DNA of 64,000 nt from Toxonevra muliebris. Lineage: Eukaryota; Arthropoda; Insecta; Diptera; Pallopteridae. Made by a program: the position numbers and the translations under genes. The stretch lies in NCBI GenBank assembly GCA_963691655.1, contig OY829326.1:13504878-13568877 (forward strand). The letters are read 5' to 3'. Shown piece after piece: positions 1 to 10,894 of this stretch; positions within the stretch are counted from its first letter, which is position 1; every line of letters begins with the position of its first letter. Under the pieces are notes generated by a model. That model had not been told where the DNA came from. It saw only the letters and a list, made by a program, of their open reading frames with translations, and searched no databases.

Positions 1-2524
1 AAAGCAGGGCAGGACATGAGAATGGCGCTCAAGAAATCAGATGGCAGCTTCACCTGTAATGAAAAGGAACGAGCAGAATTGCTACTAGCAACACACTTCC
101 CTGGAAGTGTCGGGTTAGATAGCAGGAATTCAGAGGAGCAGCCTAGGAGAATAAACAGAGTAGACAGGAAGATAGCAGCAGAAACATGCTCTGCACCTAG
201 ATTGGAATGGGCGTTAAACACTTTTCAACCATTTAAATCACCTGGTCTTGACGGCATATTTCCTGCTCTATTACAAAAGGGCATAAAGGAAATATTGCCA
301 TTCCTTATTAATATAGGGAGAAGTAGCCTCGCTTTTGGGTACATACCAACAGCTTGGCGAAGGGCAAAGGTGGTATTTATACCAAAAGTGGGCAAAAAAG
401 ATATCACCAACCCTAGGTCCTTCAGACCTATAAGCTTAACATCGTTTATGTTGAAAACACTTGAAAAGGTGGTTGACAACTTTATATGATGTAAAGTCTT
501 AGACACAAATCCATTGCACCCCAATCAGCATGCATATAGAGCAGGCAGGTCTACCGAGACAGCTCTGCATGACTTAGCGGGGAAGATTCAAGGGGCACTA
601 GATGTGAAAGAAGTAGCAGTATGTGCTTTCCTGGATATAGAAGGAGCTTTCGACAACACCTCGCACGAGGCTGTCAATAACTCTCTAAGGCGAAGAGGAG
701 TGGATAACACAACATCTAGATGGATGTCAGAAATGCTCTCCTCTAGAACAGCTGAGATGGAAACAGGGCTAGGTACCATATCAGTCAGCACAACCAGAGG
801 ATGTCCACAGGGAGGAGTATTATCACCTCTAATGTGGAGCCTGGTAGTAGACGAACTTTTAATGAAACTCTCGGAGGCAGGCATAGACTGTCAAGGGTAT
901 GCGGACGATATAGTCCTCGTAGCCAGAGGGAAATTTGAAGAAACTCTCTGTGACATTATACAAAGAGGGCTAGGTATTACTAGGAGATGGTGCAGGTCGG
1001 TAGGGCTAAATATTAACCCTGCAAAGACCACTATAGTTCCATTTACCAGGAAAAGATCGCTCCCGCGCTGGAAACCGATATCACTAGCTGGGGAGATTAT
1101 TGAACAAAAGCAAGAGGTAAAGTATCTGGGCTTAGTATTAGATAGTAAACTCACATGGAAAGCGCATGTTGAAGCAGTGACAAGTAAAGCCACTCGCGCT
1201 CTAATGGTATGCAGAAGGCTAGCAGGGAAAACTTGGGGATGTAAACCAAGTGTACTGCGCTGGATGTACACAATGATGGTAAGGCCAATCATTACATATG
1301 GAGCATTAGCGTGGGCAAGGAGAACTCAACTAAAAACAGCAAAAGCTAAATTGGGGAAAGTTCAAAGGTTGGCATGTATCTGTATAACAGGAGCGATGAG
1401 AACATGTCCGACTGCTGCACTAGAGGTACTATTGGAGCTCACTCCATTACACCTCGTGATACAGAATGCCTCCAAGGCAGCAATCGTAAGAGGAACAAGA
1501 AATAAAAGGTTGATGAGGAGATCTATAGGGCTTGGAGACCGAGATAACCCGGCGAAAGACAACTATCTCTTGGACTGTCCCCAGGACAGAATGGACAAAC
1601 AGTATAGTTTTGAGAAACACTTCGTTGCAAAACTTAGTAGTAAGAACGAATGGGAGGGTGTAGAGTATAACTACACACTCAAAGAACACACGATTAAGTG
1701 GTATACAGATGGGTCACGTACCGAGGATGGAACTGGGGCAGGAGTATTTGGGCCAAGAATCAAACACTCTGAGCCGATGGGAAAGTATCCTAGCATCTTC
1801 CAAGCTGAAATTCATGCAATTAGCACATGTGTGCAATTCAACCTGGATAGACAGTACAAACGGCAAGATATCGCTATCATGGCGGACAGCCAAGCAGCCA
1901 TTCGAGCATTATGCTCCTTTGAGATCACCTCTAAGTTGGTGTGGGACTGTTTGAGCAAGCTCAATCTACTGGGCAATAACAACAAAGTCTCTATGCTGGG
2001 TCCCTGGACACGCAGGAATTGAGGGTAATGAGCAGGCAGACGAGCTTGCAAGAAAGGGGGCAGCAACCACTTTCGTGGGACCTGAACCCTTCTGTGGAAT
2101 AGGAGATAGCGTAATCAGGGAATTACTCAGGCAAGAAGAGAGGAACAAGAGGCAAGAACTCTTTACCAATCTTACGGGACTGAGGCAATCCAAAGCGCTT
2201 TTAGGTAATTATAATAAGAGTAGATACGCATTCTGCATTGGTCTCAACAAAAACAGTTTGCGCATATTAGCTGGTATTCTGACTGGGCATTGCGGGCTCA
2301 GACAACACCTTTGCAAGATAGGGGTTGAGCAAAGCTCAATTTGTAAGTTTTGTAATGAGGAAGACGAATCATCAGAACATATTTTAGCTCAATGTGGAGC
2401 ACTGATCCACAAAAGAAGGAAATGTCTGGGCATGCACCAAGTACCCAGTACCGAACTGGCATCCATAGATCCGGGCGCAATACTCAAATTCTTGAGGGAG
2501 ACTGGACTGGATGAGGTACTCTAG
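1..2524 (+). pseudogene. Non-LTR retrotransposon ORF2 (reverse transcriptase + RNase H), broken and 5'-cut
   Basis: This is the C-terminal two thirds of a LINE ORF2 that would copy its own RNA into a nicked target. The reading starts at the window edge. Visible reverse-transcriptase motifs are FRPISLTS (about 421-444), FLDIEGAFDN (about 630-660), CPQGGVLSP (about 802-828) and the catalytic YADD (898-909). A thumb region follows, then an RNase H domain opening with WYTDGS (from about 1699), and a C-terminal zinc knuckle of form CX2CX8HX4C (about 2342-2395). Presence of RNase H points to the I/LOA group of the Jockey superfamily; the clade is my inference. Two lesions are visible: an in-frame TGA at 487-489 inside the RT, and a one-base loss near 1996 in RNase H, after which WVPGHAGIEGNE continues in another frame to the stop at 2524. 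The 3' UTR (2525 to about 2613) ends in AT-rich ACAAT-like repeats. The fragment at 55175-55690 is the same family. Confidence 0.9.
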
Positions 2525-2613
2525 GCAGATTAGACTAGAAAGAAAAGAGGGACGTGCAATAGATCTTATAGGTCGCGGTACAACGACAGAAACCTCTATA
2601 ATACAATACAATG
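2525..2613 (+). repeat. 3' UTR and tail of the LINE
   Basis: This follows the ORF2 stop. It shares the order AGACTAGA, GCGGTACAA and ACAATACAAT with the sequence downstream of the minus-strand copy near 55175-55250. That agreement marks it as the element's own 3' end rather than flanking DNA. Confidence 0.6.
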
Positions 2614-4894
2614 ACTAAAAAAGAAGCAGTCCTGAAAATTTCGATAAATTTGGTTGAGCAGATCGCGAAATACATCAAATTGAAAAAAAAAACTTCCTAA
2701 AATTATTAATATCAATAAGTGTCAATAAGTTGTAAAAAAAAAAGTTTTATGAGCTAAAAGTTTGGGAATCATGTTTTCTTATAGAAACTTACTAATTTCC
2801 ATATTTACATTAAAATCTGAGAAAAAATAATTTTCAGTGATTGATTTCACGAATTCTGACTCCATAATGAATGCCTCTACTGCATTTGTGTTCTTAAGTC
2901 AGTCAACTGGTGATACGCAGAAGGGATTATTTTCATATGAGATAGCTTTTTGGACTATTTAAGTTATTGGTTGTACTTAAAAATTTTTAATGACAAATGA
3001 TTATTTTAAGAAAAGCGTGCAGCTTCTCTCACCGGGAATTGAACCCGCGACCCCTGAGAAGATAGTCTAGCACGCTGTCACTTAACAAGAGCAAAAAAGT
3101 ATTCGTCGTTTCAAAATGCTTCCAAAATAATAATATTTCTCCCAAAATGTTGTATTTTTATTTTATTTATTATTTATTTATTTAGTGTATATTAGCATCT
3201 AAGATATGATTTTTTACATACGCCAACTGATAAAAAAATAACAACTTATCAGAATAAATTTACAACAAATCGAATACTAATAGCAAACATTTTTCAAAAT
3301 ATATATTCTATATATATAAATCTCTCTGGCAAGTCCTTGCCACTGAAATTCTTTCAAAATCCATAAAAAAATTTGATACTAAGCTAAATATAACGTTTTG
3401 GTGAAAGAAATATTTTTAAATTTAAATAAGTATTCAACATAAAACTTTATAATGCCGACCACAGAAACTCTTTGAAGAGCAGTCCCTCTTTTAAATAGTT
3501 TTTATTTACCTTAAGATTAAGATTAAATCTGTGGTCATGTAAAAAAAAAAGAAGTTATTTCTCACTCGAACATTTTCCATGAATCCTCATTATTTGAATA
3601 TACAAAAAATTTATATTTCTGATTGAAGCTAATCAAAAAAGGTTACTATTTAAACTTGCTAACCAATATACACACTAAAGTTACTGTATGCACCTTTTGT
3701 GTCTACACAACATGTGTTTATTATTTAAATATTATGAGCATCTATACACCACTATATTAATGTTACACTTTAACACTTCATAGTTGGATATAGTTTACCC
3801 TTTTTTTTTTCTTCGCACAAATCTATTTACATACAAAATAAGTTCAAAAGAAAACTATTCAAAGCAGAAAGGCTTTATTTTTCACCACAGGCAACAAAAC
3901 GTAAACAATATAAACTTATATACTATGTCCCTGCCTACATATATTTTCTTGTATTATTACATATTATAATAGTAAATGTCATACCTTACAAGTGCCAAAG
4001 TAACTCAATGAATTTTATTTGTATTTTCACTTCCCCTCAACTAATTCAGGAGGAAGGAACAAAGAATGAAAGAAAGCAAGCAAGATTTTATGTACTTATT
4101 ATTTCTTTATTATGTATGTATATATGATGGCTTGGCCTACAGATTGGCTGATTATTTTATAGTTGCTTGGGCAACATGCCTCATATACTTATATATGTGT
4201 ATCTATGTGCGTGTGTGTTTGTAACTACATAAACATAATCCCTGTTATGTTTCTATGGTATCTATCGAACCGGAAAAATAATTTTAACACCATGGCTGTA
4301 GAGAAATACATACAAAAGTTATTTTAGTTGTATGTAGCTATGTTCAATTTTATAAATTTGTACGTATTATACAGTTTATGTATATGTAGAGTGAGCACGT
4401 GTGTGTGTGTGTGTGAAATATTTTTTGAAAAGGTGTCGAAGAGGAAAAATATACAAATGAAGTTAAATGTAGCAAGGTAACGAAAGGCTGAAAATTATTA
4501 CATTCTTCTTGGAGTTGTTGACAAAAAGTGATTCGAGTCTTAGAAATTTGTTTATGAAATTAATTATTTTTATTCAAGAATAAAGGGATTTCATATTTAG
4601 CATTAGAGAAAATTATTCATTATTCAACTTAACACATGACAAAGGGATGATGGGATTATGACAACAAATGAACATATTTCGGTTAATTTCTTATATGCTA
4701 AAAGTATAAAGGAAATATTTTTATAATTTGGCCACAACGGCATTTGAATTTTTCAGTTCAGTTTTTGTCAGTTGAGGGCTAGATAAAGCTGGCAACTTCG
4801 TCAGAAGACGGCGAGTTAGATTGGTTTTATTAACAACGAATCAATCTTAAATCTTGGTAGAGGAAACTTCCTGAGCAAACAAATTGTAATCTGT
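2614..4894. other. Intergenic or intronic AT-rich DNA
   Basis: No gene is seen. Contents are A/T homopolymers, a short TG run (4399-4414) and one tRNA-like fragment listed separately. A 61-codon open frame at 3784-3969 is AT-driven and has no recognisable domain. Confidence 0.6.
3010..3085 (-). repeat. tRNA-related fragment (SINE head or tRNA pseudogene)
   Basis: On the minus strand there is a good T-arm/B-box, GGTTCAATTCCC (3034-3045). It is preceded by a D/anticodon-like stretch containing GTTAAGTGACAGCGTGCTAGAC. A full acceptor stem cannot be closed, and no SINE body like that at 27343 follows. I read it as a degraded tRNA-derived repeat, not a functional tRNA. Confidence 0.5.
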
Positions 4895-4960
4895 ATCTAT
4901 TCAATTTATTCAATTCAATTCAATCTACAGAAAATTTTTCTTACAGACTATATATAAAGT
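4895..4960 (-). repeat. LINE 3' tail with ATTGA/GAATT repeats
   Basis: Immediately downstream (minus strand) of the RT stop at 4961, the pentamer GAATT repeats several times. Short tandem tails of this sort are typical of CR1/Jockey-type 3' ends. Confidence 0.55.
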
Positions 4961-6845
4961 TCAATTAAAAATAGTGAAAAGTTTTAACTTAAATCTATAA
5001 ATACTAACACTAAAATCAATAATGTTTTTATAATTATTGCATAATTGAACGCATCTTGTGATTGGCTCATTTATAGCATAACTAGTTCTGTGCGTTGAAA
5101 CGATAAATAAGCGATTTTGCCTTAAGTCTCGAGGCGGAATATAAAAATTGAATAAATCGGTTAGTTGCATACAATTTATTTTGCAATTAATAATATTAAA
5201 AGCCAATATTAAAGATAGGTAAATTCTTCTCTCATATAAAGACTGAAGGCCAAGTAATTTGCGTCTCCCGATGTAAGAGGACAGACAATCATTCCAATGC
5301 AATTTATACAATGCAAATTTAGTAAAAACTTTTTGAACCCTTTCAATTTTATTAGAATGAACGTCATAATACGGATTCCAGATCAAAGAGCAATAGTCCA
5401 GGCGACTTCTAACTAATGAGATGTAAAGCGATTTCAATGTTAGAGGGTCAATGAAATCTTTAGTGTTTCTTCTTATAAAGCCAATCATAGCAAAAGATTT
5501 AGAAACAATGTAATCGATATGTTTGAAAAACGAAAGTTTCGAGTCAAAAATAATTCCTAAGTCTTTCATCTCATAGTACCTATCTAAAGCAGTTACCCAA
5601 TATATAATCAAAATCAATATTTTTAACCTTCTTAGAGTACGTAACAATACCGCATTTCTTTACATTAAGATATAGATTGTTTGCTATGCACCATCGCTCA
5701 AAAGCCATAATATCAGATTGCAAGTTAAAACAATCAGATATATTACGGACCGTTAAAAAGAGTTTAACGTCGTCGGCAAACATTAAACAGTTTACAAATT
5801 TGAAATGATTAGGTAGATCGTTAATGAAAATTAAAAACAAAAGTGGACCACAATGAGTCCCTTGCGGTATACCTGACCACGCATCGACTAGGATGTTAGA
5901 TTTAATTGCACCAATTCTAACAAAGAGTTTACGGCCACTTAAAAAGCTGTAGAAAAAGTCTAAAAGCTTACCATAAATACCGTATCTAGATAATTTATGT
6001 AAGAGAATCGAATGATCGACTTTGTCGAAAGCCTTAGAAAAGTCTGTGTATACAACATCCATCTGAGCTTGTTGTTCAAATGCTTTTATTATTTGATTTG
6101 TAATTAAAGATAAGTTTGTGCATGTCGATCTTCCAGGGAAAAATCCATGCTGGTTTTCAGAAATTTTTTTATTTATGTGATCAAATAATTTGGCATTAAT
6201 TATATGGTCAAATAACTTCGCCATCGTAGTTTGTTTAACGATAGGTCTGTAATTGCAGATGCTGTTGCGATCACCAGACTTGAATATAGGAGTTATAGAA
6301 CATAACTTCCAGGAATCAAGAAAAATGCCTTTTGTTATGCAAGTTTGGAAAAGCAACGTAATTGGATTCACTATTGCATTAGAAAACATTTTAAAGATGT
6401 GTCGGGACTCGAGTCCGACTTTAAATTCGAAATAGCTAACGCTACGTCTTCAGTAGTAATAAAAAAGCAAGAAATCGTATCTATAGAAGAAGTACTATGA
6501 TTTGTATTTAACGAACCATCATACTTCTCATAAACTTTCTGAAAAAAACTTCCAAACAAATTGCAGGAATCAAGCGTATTTTCGGCTATAGCACCATCAT
6601 ATTCCAATCTAGTGGGGAAGCCATTAGTTTTTCTTTGGGTATTAATATAATGCCAGAAAGAGGAAGGATTCGATTGTAATTTTGATTCGGCATTGAGCAT
6701 GTATTGCCGAAATAAAAAATGATGTAGACAATCAAACTATTTTCTTAATTTAATGAAATTCAAATGATTAGTTTTTCAGATGAGAAAGTCTCGAATTGAA
6801 CCAAGGTGGTTTATTTCGTAATATTAATTTCCTTCTAGGAAATGC
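4961..6845 (-). pseudogene. CR1/Jockey-type LINE ORF2 (reverse transcriptase), 5'-truncated and frameshifted
   Basis: Minus-strand ORF2 remnant. The most upstream part (about 6845-6700) reads NKPPWFNSRLSHLKN-like linker sequence that normally lies between endonuclease and RT. Then come FWHYINTQRKTN (about 6650), a frame change near 6380, RT motifs NYRPI, QHGFFPGRSTCTNL, YTDFSKAFDKVDHSILL, GIPQGTHCGPLLF and the catalytic FADD. A second frame change near 5600-5640 follows, then the thumb and C-terminal part (KDLGIIFDSKLSFFKHI, SRLDYCSLIWNP) to a stop at 4961. The endonuclease is absent, so the copy is 5'-truncated near 6845, as usual for target-primed insertion. It could be the same family as the 5' half at 58746-60600, but the two pieces do not overlap, so this cannot be proven here. 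Confidence 0.88.
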
Positions 6846-8180
6846 TAGTAACACACAAAACTTAATTTATTTTCTAAATGAAATATCTTAATACAATATC
6901 TTTTTTATAAATATTATATTTATCATCCAGATATTTTTAATATTCGATAGTAAATAAAACAGAAATACAAGCAGCAAACTCACAAGTGAAATCTGTAAAG
7001 AATTTAGATTTTACTAGCTTTAAAATGCAAACAATATAAAACAAAACCGTTGACAAAAAAAAGAGAAATAAAATCACACAAAAAAGAAAGAAATCATAAA
7101 GATAGCAAATCGTATCTCTTCAACAGAAAATGAGAAAAAGAATAAAATTTCCTTTTTACAGATTATTTTTGTCTTTCTCAAAGGACCAATAAAACCAACA
7201 TCGCCAACAGCCAAATACCTTACTATATAGTACATACAATAGCAACAATACAAACAGCAACAACAATGGCTATTTACAACTCTATCGGGTTGCAGTTGTC
7301 GCGCGTATATTGTATGTTTGCTTGTATATGTTGGCAACATTCCTTCAGAGCTGCTACTGCTGTTTTGGTAAAATATTTACAGCACAAAAGAAAATGCTAA
7401 AGATTGAAGAAAAAAGAAGTTGAACGAAAAGAAAAACAATTTTAAGAAAAAACAGCAAGCATAAAAAGGAAATTATGGCAAATATCACAATAATCTGCAT
7501 TTAAGTGTTTTTTCGTTGTTGTTTTTGTTGGTATTTTCAACAAAAATGGTTGTTGTTGTTTTTGATTCTGTTTTGTTTTGCAAAGATTTTATTTTCTTTC
7601 TTTCACATTTTTCGCATTTAACAAAATTTCGTGCTTATGTTTTAGAGGTGAAAGAGCAAAAAAAAACTGAACGGAAATTACCAAACAATTTGATTTTATA
7701 ACAACAGCACATCCGTTTCCTTCTTTTGTAAGGTGTGACTTTTCCTTTTTTGGTCTTTCTTTGGTTGTGCTCTCGTAAGTTTAAAATGTTAACGAAAATC
7801 AGCTAAACTCATTATGAATCCCTATTTTAATAAGTGTTAAGCCAAATTGTTGTGGGTCGACATATTTTTATCATTATTAGGCAGATAACCCATAGAGGGG
7901 GCTATCACTCTAGTGTATACTATAAGGTATTTGTGAGCGTTTAGATAAGAGCCTGAAAGAGCAGAAGCTTCACTAAAGTCATTCAAACATATTCAAATTC
8001 AAGGCTCAGTAAATTTGGCAGTGTAAGTGTAAGTAAACGCTCAACAATGGCAAATGCAATATCGGTGGGAAACTTATTATTATATCTTTAAAAGCATAAA
8101 AGATATAATGACAACGATTGATAGATTTTCCTAAAGGCTTCACCATAAACTGCTGTACTTGGTGTTGGACTTAACATAAA
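6846..8180. other. AT-rich non-coding DNA with CAA/GTT triplet runs
   Basis: No gene is seen. There are opa-like CAA/CAG stretches (about 7230-7270) and TTG/GTT stretches (7510-7560), common in fly introns. Short open frames here lack domains. Confidence 0.55.
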
Positions 8181-8188
8181 CTGCTCAC
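8181..8188. repeat. 8-bp target-site duplication CTGCTCAC (left)
   Basis: Identical to 10887-10894. The pair exactly brackets the fold-back element. Eight-base duplications are characteristic of the hAT and P superfamilies. Confidence 0.75.
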
Positions 8189-8770
8189 TAGATGGCTTAT
8201 TTTGCTAAAGTATTTCAGATCTACATTGTGACAGCAGAATATGAAAAAAAGGTGCTAAAAACCAAATAAAATGAAAAAAAAAATTCAGATTTGAGAAAAC
8301 TGGATGCGCTACTCCGAAAACCGTGATTTTTAAGGATGTTTTACAATAGATTTGGAATTTGGTATGGAAAAAGCATTCGACTTGCATATAAATTAAAAAT
8401 TTTCAGATATCCACACCTATGTAAAAAATGCCACTAAAGCGAATGGCGTACCCAGTTTTTTGATACAACTAAACCGAAAGCCACCCTTAACTCCTAATGT
8501 GACCATTTGACACTTTTTTGTAAAAATTTTTTAATTCAACCGTTAGGAATTTCCAGATAGCGTTAATTTTTTTAAAATTAAAGTACATAGGATTGTAGGT
8601 AATTTAATTTAATTTAATTTATTTAAAATACAAAAATTTGTCACTTTGAGTTATATTTGAACTAGTAAGTTAACTTTTAGTGAACCCATGTCGAGTACAA
8701 TCAAGTTCACCTTTGACAAATTTCGTCGAAAAATTGCACGAAAAAAAAGCAGAAGTTGAAAAAATTGTCT
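8189..8770 (+). repeat. Left inverted arm of the fold-back element
   Basis: Imperfect inverse copy of 10322-10886. It includes an AATTT run at 8602-8626 that the other arm lacks, so the arms have diverged since the element formed or moved. Confidence 0.75.
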
Positions 8771-8825
8771 TATCGTGGAAATTTGTAATCTTTATTTACG
8801 TCTGGCAATTAAAGTATTATATGTA

Positions 8826-8950
8826 CAGGTTTCCCTCGTACAACACAGCCCTTGTAGAGCATGATTTTGCTCCAACACGATTTTTTAAAAGCGGAAATCC
8901 TTATATATTACGATGCCACTATAGCACGATTTCCTTCCAACACGATTTGT
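8826..8950 (+). repeat. ACACGAT-rich dispersed repeat
   Basis: Repeated CAACACGATTT-type words after ACAGGTTTCCCTCGTACAACAC. Related sequence lies inverted at 10020-10200 (CAGGTCTCCCCCGTATAATA on its minus strand) and again at 16061-16115. It looks like a separate small repeat family that forms the inner part of the fold-back arms. Confidence 0.5.
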
Positions 8951-9132
8951 AAAATAATTTAGAAATTCAAATTGCTTTTTGAATTTGTTAATAAGCTATT
9001 TAACTATAACTCTAATTTTTATTTATTATATGGTATTTAACAAATTCCAGTTCACTCGGTGTTCCAGTTTCATCGTCATTTTTGCTTGTTAAATTCAAAT
9101 GTTTTCTTTAAATGTTCCAATAAATTTTTTTA

Positions 9133-9393
9133 TTCATGATAGTTTTTTAGGAGACTATGAAAATTAAATCTAGAGGTTAATTTTCAAAGTCATGACTTAA
9201 GTTCATGTTAATTTCGTTATTTGAAGTTATATATAAACAGGTTAATGAACAAATGTTGTTGTGATGACTACATTTGTTCATTAACCTGTTTATATATAAC
9301 TTCAAATAACGAAATTAACATGAACTTAAGTCATGACTTTGAAAATTAACCTCTAGATTTAATTTTCATAGTCTCCTAAAAAACTATCATGAA
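9133..9393. repeat. Perfect palindrome: 123-bp arms, 15-bp spacer
   Basis: Bases 9133-9255 are the exact reverse complement of 9271-9393 by hand alignment, with spacer TTGTTGTGATGACTA at 9256-9270. The right arm plus spacer matches part of a dispersed unit also present at 9731-9790 and, diverged, at 16783-16916. So the palindrome is a head-to-head pair of that unit. Perfect identity over 123 bp implies recent formation or ongoing gene conversion. Confidence 0.9.
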
Positions 9394-9546
9394 CTGATCG
9401 AATGGGGACCGTTCAGAAAAAATGACACCTAGAATCATTTTCTCACACACACACACTCTCCCATGTACTAGACTTTCAAATAACGAACTGTTATGCAGAC
9501 TAGCTACGATGGGAAAAAAACAACAACATAAGTGTATAGAACGGTA

Positions 9547-9667
9547 GTGGTAGTTTCTTTCAATATCACTATTCAGTGAAGATATTTGGAATCAAATCCA
9601 TAATTCTGGGTTATGATTTCAAATATTAGTAGCTTATATGGGATATTGAAAGATTAAGAACTACCAC
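9547..9667 (+). repeat. Nested imperfect stem-loop just upstream of the hammerhead
   Basis: Outer arms are GTGGTAGTTTCTTTCAATATC (9547-9567), pairing with 9642-9667. Inner arms are ATATTTGGAATCA (about 9582-9594), pairing with TGATTTCAAATAT (9614-9626). As RNA this would form a long bulged rod ending three bases before the hammerhead stem I. Confidence 0.6.
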
Positions 9668-9669
9668 TA

Positions 9670-9718
9670 AGATCACTGATGAGGAATTGTGGCGGATTCC
9701 GAAACGGCCGTCTGATTT
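9670..9718 (+). ncRNA. Type I hammerhead self-cleaving ribozyme motif (intact core)
   Basis: Core box 1 CTGATGA is at 9676-9682 and core box 2 GAA at 9701-9703. Stem II is GGAAT/ATTCC (9683-9687 with 9696-9700) and has an 8-nt loop. Stem III is very short, AC/GT around a GGCC loop (9704-9711). The predicted cleavage nucleotide is C9712. Stem I is six pairs (9670-9675 with 9713-9718, one G-U). All invariant core bases I know for the hammerhead are present. Very short stem III with an open stem I is the form known from Penelope-like elements and animal retrozymes, where cleavage may need dimerised or tandem RNA. Activity is inferred, not shown. Confidence 0.8.
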
Positions 9719-9790
9719 GCCCGTCTCTATATACATTGTTGTTGTGATGACTACATTTGTTCATTAACCTGTTTATATATAACTTCAAAT
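9719..9790 (+). repeat. Dispersed unit following the hammerhead (Penelope-like terminal repeat?)
   Basis: Directly downstream of the ribozyme, CTCTATATACATTGTTGTTG leads into the same sequence as the spacer and right arm of the palindrome (from 9256), then breaks off at AACTTCAAAT. The same unit recurs at 16783-16916. The order hammerhead then unit suggests the unit is part of the hammerhead element's terminal repeat; this is inference. Confidence 0.55.
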
Positions 9791-10019
9791 TTTTTTATTG
9801 TTAAAATTGTTTTCTATAAAATTAATATACTTACTTTCTGGTTTTTTACTTTTTACAACCAAAAATAAAAACTTGAATTTATTTATAAAAGAGAGAAAAT
9901 GTATCAAACCGTACAAAAAGTTAAAATATACATGCAGCAAATGAATGCTCCTGAATGTGACAGATGGAACGAGCACTTATCCCAAAAAGTTGTTTTTAAA
10001 ACTCTTGGAACATGACCCT

Positions 10020-10200
10020 GTTTTTGTACTACTTGCTTATCCCGTATAATACGATTTCGTATATAATAAGGCAGATTTCTAAATTCTTGGAAACTAACTT
10101 CGCTTTTTATACTTCTTCCTTGTTCCGTATAACATGAATCCGCACAACACGATGCTTTTTTGGAACCTAACTATCGTATTATACGGGGGAGACCTGTATT
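10020..10200 (-). repeat. ACACGAT-rich repeat, inner part of the right arm
   Basis: The inverse strand reads CAGGTCTCCCCCGTATAATA followed by CGATAGTTAGGTTCC and further CGTATTATACGG words. It partly mirrors 8826-8950 and resembles 16061-16115. Confidence 0.45.
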
Positions 10201-10321
10201 ACATATTGATATAAATCAACAATTTTGACGCAAGCGATTTAGTATGTAGAAAATGTTAAAAGTTAGCAGTTACTTTTTAATTGGTAAGCTTCATTAATTT
10301 AAGGTAGTCTTTTTAACGCCT

Positions 10322-10886
10322 GCTTTGTTTTTTGCAATTTTTTGGCAACATTTGTCAAAGGTGAACTTGATTGCACTCGACATGGGTTCACTAAAAATTA
10401 ATTTACCTGTTCAAATATAACTCGATTTGAAAAATTTTTGTATTCTAAATAAACTAAATTGAATTGTCTACAATCTTACGTACTTTAATTTTAAAAAATT
10501 ACCGCTATCTTCAAAACCCCAACGGGTAAATTTGAAAATTAGTAAAGAAAAAAGGTGCCAAATGGCCACTTAAGGTGCTGCGGGTGGCTTTCGGTTTAGT
10601 TGCATCAAAAAACTGGGTACGCCATTCGCTTTAACGGCATTTTTTACATAGGTGCGGATATCTGAAAATCTTTTATATGCAAGTTGAATGCTTTTCCCAT
10701 ACAAAATCCCAAACCTATTGTAAAACATCCTTTAAAATCAGGGTTTTCGGAGTAGCGCATCCAGTTTTCGCAAATTAATTTTTTTTTTCATTTTAATTAG
10801 TTTTTAGCACCCTATTTTCATATTCTGTTGTCACAATGAAGATCTGAAAAACTTTAGTAAAATGTATGGAGCAAATAAGCAATCTA
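10322..10886 (-). repeat. Right inverted arm of the fold-back element
   Basis: Reverse complement of the left arm (8189-8770). Homology ends exactly at the 8-bp duplication at 10887-10894. Confidence 0.75.
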
Positions 10887-10894
10887 CTGCTCAC
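10887..10894. repeat. 8-bp target-site duplication CTGCTCAC (right)
   Basis: Exact copy of 8181-8188 at the far border of the fold-back element. Confidence 0.75.

Larger units (their letters stand above)
8189..10886. mobile_element. Fold-back DNA transposon with about 570-bp inverted arms and perfect 8-bp TSD
   Basis: The ends are TAGATGGCTTATTT (left) and, reversed, TAGATTGCTTATTT (right). The left arm (8189 to about 8770) matches the reverse complement of the right arm (about 10322-10886) along almost its whole length with scattered substitutions and small indels. Shared landmarks are AAACTGGATGCGCTACTCCG/GGAGTAGCGCATCCAG, GGCGTACCCAGTTTTTTGAT and CATGTCGAGTACAATCAAGT. A weaker inverted match of ACACGAT-rich sequence continues inward (8826-8950 against 10020-10200). 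The 8-bp duplication CTGCTCAC flanks both ends. No transposase is visible. The core holds a palindrome, a hammerhead motif and repeats listed separately, which look like later insertions. The superfamily (hAT or P) is inferred from TSD length only. Confidence 0.8.

Noticed and set aside
3010..3085. Functional tRNA gene on the minus strand
   Set aside because: Good T arm, but the acceptor and D arms do not close into a cloverleaf.
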